Assembly: GCF_015644585.1 (NCBI RefSeq)
Contig: NZ_JADOBI010000003.1
Coordinates: 248,001-312,000, forward strand
Reading direction: 5' to 3'
Origin: Rahnella laticis
GTDB taxonomy: Bacteria; Pseudomonadota; Gammaproteobacteria; Enterobacterales; Enterobacteriaceae
DNA length: 64,000 nt
Position 1 is the first letter of the stretch, and every line of letters begins with the position of its first letter. The notes under the pieces are model-generated. The model did not search any database. It saw only the letters and a program-made list of their open reading frames with translations, and was not told where the DNA came from. Position numbers and translations under genes: made by a program. Of this stretch, positions 57,242 to 64,000 are shown piece after piece.

Positions 57242-58981
57242 TTTACCCGAGTAGCCAATTTTTGCCGTAAGGTGCTGGTCCGTGAAGATAAAGTCGTTCG
57301 TGAAGAAAAGGCTGTTCATGACGAAGCCGCACTTCATGGAGAAGTTAATCGTGAGGACAATTCCCGTCGCGATCCGTCTCCTGTGGCTGAAAACACTGTG
57401 AAGGCAAACCATCCTGAACGTCGTGACAACGAGCAACGCCGCGAAAACCGTGGCCGTCGGGATGACAACGCAAACCGGGGCGAGCGTCGTAACAACAACC
57501 GTCGCTCTGCGCCTTATCAGCCGCGTGGCGAACGTAACGACAATCGCGGTGAACGTACCGACAGCCGTGGCGAACGCAGCGAACAGCGCGCTCCGCGTAC
57601 CGAGCACGTCCAGAAGCCACGCCCGTCATTTGATTACGCGGGCGAAACCCGTGCGATGACCATCATTCCCCGCGATGAGCACAATATTTCCCGTCGTGAT
57701 ATCAGCGAAAACGCCCTGAAAGTCCTGTACCGCCTGAATAAGTCTGGCTATGAAGCCTTCCTGGTAGGCGGTGGCGTGCGCGATTTGCTGCTGGATAAAA
57801 AGCCAAAAGATTTCGATATTACGACCAATGCAACGCCTGATCAGGTGCGCAAACTTTTCCGTAACTGCCGTCTGGTTGGCCGCCGTTTCCGTCTGGCCCA
57901 CGTAATGTTCGGCCCGGAAATCATCGAGGTCGCCACATTCCGTGGTCATCACGAACAGTACGAAGAAACCGACGATAAAAACGTTTCCCAGCAGGCCCAG
58001 AACGGCATGCTGCTGCGCGATAACATCTTCGGCACGATTGAAGACGACGCCCAGCGCCGCGATTTCACCATCAACAGCCTGTATTACGGCGTGGCTGATT
58101 TCACCGTCCGTGATTACACCGGCGGCCTGCGTGACCTGGAAAACGGCATCATTCGGCTGATAGGCGATCCGGAAACCCGCTACCGCGAAGACCCGGTGCG
58201 TATGCTGCGTGCGGTGCGTTTCGCTGCAAAACTCGACATGAAGATCAGCCCGGAAACCGCTGAGCCGATCCCACGTCTGGCGACCCTGCTACAGGAAATT
58301 CCGCCTGCGCGCCTGTTTGAAGAATCGCTGAAATTGCTGCAAGCCGGCTACGGTTATGCCACGTACAAAAAACTGTGTGAATACCAGCTGTTCCAGCCGC
58401 TGTTCCCGCTGATCGCCCGCCAGTTTACTGAGCATGGCGACAGCCCGATGGAACATATTCTGTTGCAGGTTCTGAAAAATACCGACTACCGTTTGCAGAA
58501 CGATCAGCGCGTCAATCCGGCGTTCCTGTTCGCGGCAATGTTGTGGTATCCGGTGATTGAACATGCACAGAAACTGGCGCAGGAAGGCGGTCTGACGTAT
58601 TACGACGCCTTCGCGCTGGCCATGAACGACGTGCTCGACGAACAATGTCGCACGCTGGCAATTCCAAAACGTATTACCACGCTGGTGCGTGATATCTGGG
58701 CATTGCAGCTGCGTCTGTCCCGCCGTCAGGGCAAACGTGCGCACAAGCTGATGGAACATCCTAAATTCCGTGCCGCTTACGATTTACTGGTTCTGCGCGC
58801 TGAAGTTGAACAGCATCGCGAACTGCAAAGTCTGGCGCAGTGGTGGGGTGAATTCCAGGAAGCCACACCGGCCTCGCAGAAAGCCATGCTCGGCACGCTC
58901 GGTGACGATGCAACGCCTGCGCGTCGCGCACGGACACGTCGTCCGCGTAAACGCACTCCCCGTAAGGATGGCGGTCAATGA
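57239..58981 (+). CDS. pcnB: Poly(A) polymerase I PcnB with extended low-complexity N-terminal region
   Basis: The 580-residue poly(A) polymerase adds 3' tails that promote RNA decay. The AUU start at 57239 gives [12 protein letters not shown] as in E. coli. The catalytic part begins near residue 125 ([20 protein letters not shown]) and has [11 protein letters not shown], the two Asp of [10 protein letters not shown], and [13 protein letters not shown]. Residues about 15-120 are an Arg/Asn/Glu/Asp-rich segment with repeated RGER, absent from the 464-residue E. coli protein. The C-terminus is basic ([15 protein letters not shown]). It overlaps folK by ATGA. Confidence 0.93.
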   Translation: MFTRVANFCRKVLVREDKVVREEKAVHDEAALHGEVNREDNSRRDPSPVAENTVKANHPERRDNEQRRENRGRRDDNANRGERRNNNRRSAPYQPRGERNDNRGERTDSRGERSEQRAPRTEHVQKPRPSFDYAGETRAMTIIPRDEHNISRRDISENALKVLYRLNKSGYEAFLVGGGVRDLLLDKKPKDFDITTNATPDQVRKLFRNCRLVGRRFRLAHVMFGPEIIEVATFRGHHEQYEETDDKNVSQQAQNGMLLRDNIFGTIEDDAQRRDFTINSLYYGVADFTVRDYTGGLRDLENGIIRLIGDPETRYREDPVRMLRAVRFAAKLDMKISPETAEPIPRLATLLQEIPPARLFEESLKLLQAGYGYATYKKLCEYQLFQPLFPLIARQFTEHGDSPMEHILLQVLKNTDYRLQNDQRVNPAFLFAAMLWYPVIEHAQKLAQEGGLTYYDAFALAMNDVLDEQCRTLAIPKRITTLVRDIWALQLRLSRRQGKRAHKLMEHPKFRAAYDLLVLRAEVEQHRELQSLAQWWGEFQEATPASQKAMLGTLGDDATPARRARTRRPRKRTPRKDGGQ

Positions 58982-59457
58982 TCCGCGTTTACCTGGCTCT
59001 GGGAAGCAATCTCTCACGACCTCTCGACCAGGTAAATTGCGCGCTGGAGGCGCTGGCACATTTGCCGCGCACCCGCTTTGTGGCTGTCTCTCCGTTTTAC
59101 CGCAGCAAGCCGCTGGGGCCGCAGGATCAGCCTGATTATCTGAACGCCGTGGTGTCGCTCGATACGTTATTACCGCCGGAAGAGCTGCTCGATTGCACCC
59201 AGGCCATCGAGCAAAATCAGGGACGTGTCCGCAAAGCCGAACGCTGGGGCCCGCGGACATTAGATCTGGATATGCTGTTTTATGGCGATCGGGTGATCGA
59301 CACGGAGCGTTTAACTGTGCCGCATTACCATATGAAGAACCGCGAGTTTATGCTGTACCCGCTGGCGGATCTGGCACCGGATCTGGTGTTCCCGGATGGC
59401 GAAACGCTGCAAAGCGTACTGGATCGCGTTCCGCTGAATGGCCTGACAAAATGGTAG
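58978..59457 (+). CDS. folK: HPPK, 6-hydroxymethyldihydropterin pyrophosphokinase FolK
   Basis: The 159-residue enzyme transfers pyrophosphate to 6-hydroxymethyl-7,8-dihydropterin in folate synthesis. It has [16 protein letters not shown], the signature [16 protein letters not shown] and [18 protein letters not shown]. It starts inside the pcnB stop and ends five bases before qseC. Confidence 0.97.
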   Translation: MIRVYLALGSNLSRPLDQVNCALEALAHLPRTRFVAVSPFYRSKPLGPQDQPDYLNAVVSLDTLLPPEELLDCTQAIEQNQGRVRKAERWGPRTLDLDMLFYGDRVIDTERLTVPHYHMKNREFMLYPLADLAPDLVFPDGETLQSVLDRVPLNGLTKW

Positions 59458-59462
59458 GCCGC

Positions 59463-60830
59463 TCAGCGACTTACCCGCACCTGTAATCCCCCTTCTGTTT
59501 TGTTCCGGTACTCTACCCGCAACTGATGTAACTGTGCGATCCTCTGTACGATCGAAATCCCCAGACCGCTGCCGGTTTGCTCCTGACCCGGTGGCCGGTA
59601 AAAACGTTCGCCGAGCCGCGCCAGATGTTCTTCCGAGATCCCCGGCCCCTGATCTTCTACCGTTAATCCCTGCGCATTCAGCGTGACCGAGACCGTGGTT
59701 TCCGCCGGAGAATAACGAATGGCGTTATCCAGCAGATTACGCACCATCAGCGAAAGCAGAAGAGATTGTCCGCGCATTTGCGGCGGCGTTCCCTGCTCTT
59801 CAAAACGTAATTCGATACCTTTGCTGTGCGCACGATAATCCTGTTCGGCCAGATTTTGTGCCAGCAACGAAGGCCAGTCGATGATCTCCAGTTCTTCCGG
59901 TTCTGAGAAAATTTCCAGCCGCGACAGCGTCAGCAGCTGATCCACCAGCCGCGTGGCGCGATCGATACTGGTGGTCAGGTTTTCCAGCGCATGCTCGCGC
60001 ATTTCGGTGTCGTCACCGGACAGCTGCACCACTTCGGTTTGCACGCGCAATGCCGCCAGCGGGCTGCGTAATTCGTGCGCGGCATCGGAGGTAAACCGGC
60101 GTTCGCGGACCAGCATTTCACTGGTACGGTCGAACAGATAATTCAGCGCGTTTGCCAGCGGCAGGACTTCACCGGGCAGACGATCGGTGACAATCGGCGT
60201 GGCATCTTCCGGCGATCGCTGACGCAGCCCTTCTGCCACCCGACGCAGCGGTCGGAGTTCCAGCGTCACCATCACAATCAGCGCCAGCAGCAATACCGGC
60301 AATGAAGCCAGCCACGGCGTCAGTTGCCCGCTGACTAAACTCCAGGCCATATCATTACGGTAGTCGTATTCCTGACCGACAGCCACGCGATATTGCCCGT
60401 CTGGCGATGTCAGCCAGACCATACGCCAGTCGTCGTTGTCGCCTTTAAGTTCGTCATCTTTAAAGCCCTGTGTGTTGCCGTCGAAGCGGATACGTTTGCC
60501 GTTTTCGCCGTCGTTGAGCAGCATGTCGCCCTGCTGATTAAAAATGGCAAACGTCAGCGCATCGTCATCGGTATGGCCACGTGAACCTTTGCGGACCATC
60601 TTTTTGGTGTCCGGCAGCTCGGCGTCTTTTTGCATATTCAGCCGGTCGCCCAGCCCGGTGGCGGCCAGACGTTTAGCGAATAACATCTGTTGCGTATCAA
60701 ACACTTCGTTGATGTGTTTGCGGGTCTGGTGCCAGGCCACGCCGCTGGCAATCAGCCACGTCAGCAGCGCCAGCACGGTAAACAGCAGGATCAGCCGGAG
60801 ACGCAGACTCAGGTTTTTCAGCTCCTTCAC
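59463..60830 (-). CDS. qseC: Sensor histidine kinase QseC
   Basis: The 455-residue kinase has a first helix, a periplasmic domain (about 35-165, [20 protein letters not shown], as in E. coli QseC), a second helix, HAMP-like linker, the His box [20 protein letters not shown], and an ATPase with N ([14 protein letters not shown]), G1 (DQGPGI) and G2 (GSGLGISI). E. coli QseC responds to autoinducer-3 and adrenergic hormones. It overlaps qseB by ATGA. Confidence 0.9.
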   Translation of the reverse strand: MKELKNLSLRLRLILLFTVLALLTWLIASGVAWHQTRKHINEVFDTQQMLFAKRLAATGLGDRLNMQKDAELPDTKKMVRKGSRGHTDDDALTFAIFNQQGDMLLNDGENGKRIRFDGNTQGFKDDELKGDNDDWRMVWLTSPDGQYRVAVGQEYDYRNDMAWSLVSGQLTPWLASLPVLLLALIVMVTLELRPLRRVAEGLRQRSPEDATPIVTDRLPGEVLPLANALNYLFDRTSEMLVRERRFTSDAAHELRSPLAALRVQTEVVQLSGDDTEMREHALENLTTSIDRATRLVDQLLTLSRLEIFSEPEELEIIDWPSLLAQNLAEQDYRAHSKGIELRFEEQGTPPQMRGQSLLLSLMVRNLLDNAIRYSPAETTVSVTLNAQGLTVEDQGPGISEEHLARLGERFYRPPGQEQTGSGLGISIVQRIAQLHQLRVEYRNKTEGGLQVRVSR

Positions 60831-61504
60831 GCACTCTCCCCGGACGGCACATCGCCCAGCGTATAACCCACGCCGTGAACGGTGCGGATGAAGCTTTTGC
60901 CGAGTTTGCTGCGAAGATGGTGGATATGCACTTCAACCGCGTTGCTGCTGACTTCATCGTCCCAGTTGTACAGTTTTTCCTGAATCAGGGTGCGCGCCAA
61001 CACGCGGCCTTTGTTATTGAGAAACAGTTCCAGCACCGCGACTTCACGCGGCGTGAGCGTGACGGTTTCGCCATTGAGCGTTACACTTCGGGCTGCCGGA
61101 TCGAATTCCACTGCGCCGTGCGTCACTTTTGGCGTAACCACGCCATGACGGCGGCGGATCAGCGCCTGTAAACGCGCGGCCACTTCCACCAGCGCAAACG
61201 GCTTACACAGATAATCATCCGCCCCGGCCTGCAATCCGCTGACGCGCTGTTCAAGCGCATCGCGCGCCGTGAGGATGAGCACCGGCGTGTCACGACCGGC
61301 CTTGCGCCATTTACGCAGCAGCTCCATGCCGTCCATTCCCGGCAGGCTTAAATCGAGGATCACCGCATCGTACGGCGCGCTGTCAAGCGCGGCTTTGCCG
61401 GTCAGCCCGTCGGTAAACCAGTCGAGCGTAAACCCCAGTTTTGTCAGCCCGGCTTTGATGCCGTCGCCAATCATTTTGTCGTCTTCAACCAATAGAATTC
61501 GCAT
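60827..61504 (-). CDS. qseB: Response regulator QseB
   Basis: The 225-residue OmpR-type regulator has the receiver domain with the phospho-acceptor Asp51 ([12 protein letters not shown]) and Lys of CKPF, and a C-terminal winged helix ([31 protein letters not shown]). ATG 61504 is chosen because GGAGGG lies five bases upstream. It forms an operon with qseC. In E. coli qseBC is elsewhere. Confidence 0.9.
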   Translation of the reverse strand: MRILLVEDDKMIGDGIKAGLTKLGFTLDWFTDGLTGKAALDSAPYDAVILDLSLPGMDGMELLRKWRKAGRDTPVLILTARDALEQRVSGLQAGADDYLCKPFALVEVAARLQALIRRRHGVVTPKVTHGAVEFDPAARSVTLNGETVTLTPREVAVLELFLNNKGRVLARTLIQEKLYNWDDEVSSNAVEVHIHHLRSKLGKSFIRTVHGVGYTLGDVPSGESA

Positions 61505-61662
61505 GGTTCCCTCCGTTTTTTTCATTATAGGCGAAGCTTCTTAATCACTTCTTAAGACCTGGATCATGGAGTCCGTTGCTGATCTTGCTGTCTGCATTTC
61601 GGCTCATACAGTAGAATACTGGCATCATATTCATCCGATGAATTATTCAAAGGAAAGTGTTC

Positions 61663-62457
61663 ATGAAACCAACAACGCTGAGCCAGCTTCGCCAATGGAA
61701 GCAGGAAAAACATAAATTTGCGACCATTACCGCGTATGACGCCAGCTTTTCACAGCTGTTTGCTGAGCAGGGCATCACCGTCATGCTGATTGGTGACTCC
61801 CTCGGGATGGTCGTTCAGGGGCAGGATTCCACCCTGCCGGTGACGGTTGAGGAAATTGCTTACCATACGCGCTGCGTGCGCCGTGGCGCGCCTCACGCTT
61901 TATTGCTGGCAGACCTGCCGTTCATGAGTTACGCCACGCCGGAACAGGCGTTCGAAAGCGCGGCAATCCTGATGCGTGCCGGCGGCAATATGGTGAAACT
62001 CGAAGGCGGTAGCTGGCTGTGCGATACGGTTAAAATGCTGACCGAGCGCGCCGTTCCGGTGTGCGGCCATCTCGGCCTGACGCCGCAATCGGTGAACATT
62101 TTTGGTGGTTACAAAGTGCAGGGGCGCGACGAAGTGGCCGCAAACCAGCTTATCAAAGATGCGATGATGCTCGAAGAAGCTGGCGCGCAGCTGCTGGTGC
62201 TGGAATGTGTGCCCGTTGAACTGGCGCGCCGCGTGACCGAAGAACTGAGCATCCCGGTGATCGGCATCGGTGCCGGTAACGTGACCGACGGACAGATTCT
62301 GGTGATGCATGACGCGTTCGGCATTACCGGTGGCCATACGCCAAAATTTGCCAAAGACTTCCTCGCGGAAGCGGGCGATATCCGCAGCGCGGTGCGTTTG
62401 TATGTCGATCAGGTCGCGCAGGGCGTGTATCCGGGCGAAGAGCATTCCTTTAAATAA
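61663..62457 (+). CDS. panB: Ketopantoate hydroxymethyltransferase PanB
   Basis: The 264-residue enzyme makes ketopantoate from 2-ketoisovalerate and methylenetetrahydrofolate. It shows [20 protein letters not shown] with the Mg-binding Asp, [11 protein letters not shown] and [25 protein letters not shown] precedes ATG 61663. panC follows by 14 bp. Length as in E. coli. Confidence 0.97.
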   Translation: MKPTTLSQLRQWKQEKHKFATITAYDASFSQLFAEQGITVMLIGDSLGMVVQGQDSTLPVTVEEIAYHTRCVRRGAPHALLLADLPFMSYATPEQAFESAAILMRAGGNMVKLEGGSWLCDTVKMLTERAVPVCGHLGLTPQSVNIFGGYKVQGRDEVAANQLIKDAMMLEEAGAQLLVLECVPVELARRVTEELSIPVIGIGAGNVTDGQILVMHDAFGITGGHTPKFAKDFLAEAGDIRSAVRLYVDQVAQGVYPGEEHSFK

Positions 62458-62471
62458 TCGGGAGAAGAAGT

Positions 62472-63326
62472 GTGCTGATAATTGACAGCGTGGCGCTGCT
62501 GCGTCGCGAGATCCGCGATTTCCGTAAGAATAACAAACGTATTGCCCTGGTGCCGACCATGGGGAATTTGCACGAAGGCCATATGACGCTGGTGGAAGAA
62601 GCGAAAGCGCGCGGCGATGTGGTGGTGGTGAGTATTTTCGTGAATCCGATGCAGTTCGAACGCCCGGACGATCTCGAGCGTTATCCGCGCACGTTGCAGG
62701 AAGACTGCGAAAAGCTGAACAAGCGCGGCGTGGATCTGGTGTTTGCCCCGTCTCCGGCGGAGGTTTATCCGAAAGGCCTGACAACGCAGACGCAGGTCGA
62801 TGTACCGGTGATTTCTACCATTCTGGAAGGCGCGAGCCGTCCGGGGCATTTCCGTGGTGTATCGACGATTGTCAGCAAATTGTTCAATCTGGTGCAGCCG
62901 CAGGTGGCCTGTTTCGGCCAGAAAGACTTCCAGCAACTGGCGCTGCTGCGCACGATGGTGGAAGACATGGGCTACGACATTGAAATTATTGGCGTACCGA
63001 TTGTACGCGCCAAAGACGGTCTGGCACTGAGTTCGCGCAATGGTTATCTGACTCCTGAAGAGCGTAAAATAGCGCCTCAGCTGAACAAAATCATGAACGC
63101 GCTGGCGGAGCGTCTGAGCCAGGGCGAGCGTCACGTTGAAGAGATGTTGCAGGAAACCGGGCAACAGCTGCGTGAAGCCGGATTTACGCCAGATGAGTTG
63201 TTTATTCGTGATGCCAAAACCTTGCAGGAATTGTCCGTCGACAGCACGTCCGCGGTGATCCTGATGGCAGCATGGTTAGGGAAAGCCCGGCTGATTGATA
63301 ATCAAGAGGTTGATCTGACGCAGTAG
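62472..63326 (+). CDS. panC: Pantothenate synthetase PanC (GTG start)
   Basis: The 284-residue ligase joins pantoate and beta-alanine. It has [58 protein letters not shown] and ALSSRNGYL. The start is GTG at 62472 by homology (MLII), with GGGAGAAG upstream. It forms an operon with panB. Confidence 0.95.
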   Translation: MLIIDSVALLRREIRDFRKNNKRIALVPTMGNLHEGHMTLVEEAKARGDVVVVSIFVNPMQFERPDDLERYPRTLQEDCEKLNKRGVDLVFAPSPAEVYPKGLTTQTQVDVPVISTILEGASRPGHFRGVSTIVSKLFNLVQPQVACFGQKDFQQLALLRTMVEDMGYDIEIIGVPIVRAKDGLALSSRNGYLTPEERKIAPQLNKIMNALAERLSQGERHVEEMLQETGQQLREAGFTPDELFIRDAKTLQELSVDSTSAVILMAAWLGKARLIDNQEVDLTQ

Positions 63327-63432
63327 ACAGCGCAGCTCAAATCGGCAACTATGTTGGCCGCCGGAAATATCGGAATTTTATTATCTCCGCCCGGCGGGTT
63401 CCCTGATTTTTTACGCAAGTAAGGTATATGTG

Positions 63433-63813
63433 ATGATCCGCACTATGCTGCAAGGCAAACTGCACCGGGTTCACGTGACTCAGGCAGATTTGCACTATGA
63501 AGGTTCCTGCGCCATCGACCAGGACTTTCTCGATGCTTCAGGCATTTTAGAGTACGAAGCGATTGATATTTATAACGTTGATAACGGTCAGCGTTTCTCA
63601 ACTTACGCCATCGCGGCAGAACGCGGTTCGCGTATTATTTCGGTTAACGGCGCTGCGGCGCGCTGCGCCTGTGTCGGCGATCTGCTGATCATCTGTTCTT
63701 ACGTGCAGATGTCTGACGCTGATGCCCGCCAGCACAAACCGAAAGTGGCTTATTTTGAAGGTGAAAACCAGCTGAAACGCACCGCGAAAGCCGTGCCGGT
63801 TCAGGTGGCTTGA
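63433..63813 (+). CDS. panD: Aspartate 1-decarboxylase PanD
   Basis: The 126-residue proenzyme makes beta-alanine from aspartate. It cleaves itself at Gly24-Ser25 (HYEGSCAID) to form the pyruvoyl group. ATG 63433 has AAGG eight bases upstream and yields the E. coli length; a GTG at 63430 is adjacent. It lies 106 bp after panC; yadD of E. coli is absent. Confidence 0.97.
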   Translation: MIRTMLQGKLHRVHVTQADLHYEGSCAIDQDFLDASGILEYEAIDIYNVDNGQRFSTYAIAAERGSRIISVNGAAARCACVGDLLIICSYVQMSDADARQHKPKVAYFEGENQLKRTAKAVPVQVA

Positions 63814-63833
63814 GCCCGAATCAGGCCAAAAAA

Positions 63834-63860
63834 AACGGGGCATGGATTGCCCCGTTTCTC
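63834..63860. terminator. Terminator between panD and yadH
   Basis: AACGGGGCA and TGCCCCGTT form a nine-pair stem with loop TGGAT, with A8 before and T3 after; it serves both convergent genes. Confidence 0.88.
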
Positions 63861-63880
63861 ATTTTATAATCCTAACGGCA

Positions 63881-64000
63881 TTAACTACGTAAACCACGCC
63901 CGCGCTCAATCAAGTACCACGCCAGCAGATAAAACACCGCGATAAACGCTACCAGCACGCTCATCGTGAAGATCAGCGGAACGTCACTGACGCCAAGGAA
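63881..64000 (-). CDS. yadH: ABC-2 type permease YadH (only C-terminal 39 residues in window)
   Basis: The last 39 codons end in WYLIERGRGLRS, as E. coli YadH does (LIQRGRGLRS), after a final hydrophobic helix. The start lies beyond the right edge. YadGH is an ABC exporter of unknown substrate; its place next to panD is as in E. coli. Confidence 0.85.
   Translation of the reverse strand, partial: FLGVSDVPLIFTMSVLVAFIAVFYLLAWYLIERGRGLRS

Overview
The window is chromosomal DNA from a member of the Enterobacterales. The right half (about 32-64 kb) keeps, gene by gene, the order known from Escherichia coli around dgt-degP, btuF-mtnN, erpA-clcA, hemL, fhuACDB, mrcB, hrpB, thpR, sfsA, dksA, gluQ, pcnB, folK and panBCD. 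Departures from E. coli (qseBC between folK and panB, cdaR joined to gudPXD, no yadS, an ERIC element, a Csu-type pilus cluster) suggest a Yersiniaceae-like genome such as Rahnella, Serratia or Ewingella. The genus is an inference from gene order and protein similarity. I see no tRNA, rRNA, CRISPR array, transposase or prophage gene.

Left part (1-16.5 kb) is mostly accessory metabolism and transport: the end of an RND efflux pump with an acyltransferase-like membrane protein; an XRE-cupin regulator divergent from an AzlCD exporter; the putrescine importer PlaP; a PAS-GGDEF cyclase; an AraC regulator facing a LysE exporter and an unrecognised protein with an HDLGH motif; a DUF1345 membrane protein; a solute-binding protein, permease and aminotransferase set lacking its own ATPase; a LysR/DHA2 efflux pair; and a YdcF-like protein.

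From 16.9 to 22.9 kb lies a complete archaic (Csu-type) chaperone-usher pilus operon: three spore-coat-U pilins, chaperone, usher and a two-domain tip protein. It is followed by a cold-shock-domain protein, AlkB, a LysR/PEP-mutase-like divergent pair, a small P-loop kinase-like protein and a shikimate dehydrogenase-like enzyme.

From 27.6 to 33.2 kb is the glucarate catabolic block gudD-gudX-gudP with its activator cdaR directly upstream. Then come degP (with a good sigma-E promoter), an ERIC-type repeat, dgt, mtnN-btuF, a small secreted protein flanked by a short direct repeat, erpA, clcA, hemL, the ferrichrome operon fhuACDB with a Fur box, and mrcB with a C-terminal polyglutamine tract. The last 13 kb hold hrpB, thpR-sfsA, dksA-gluQ, pcnB-folK (pcnB keeps the rare AUU start codon), qseBC, pantothenate genes panB, panC and panD, and the end of yadH.

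Best candidates for something undescribed are the HDLGH-protein/LysE/AraC module, the ATPase-less transporter with aminotransferase and a MetJ-like site, and the small pilin-like secreted protein in the slot where E. coli has yadS.
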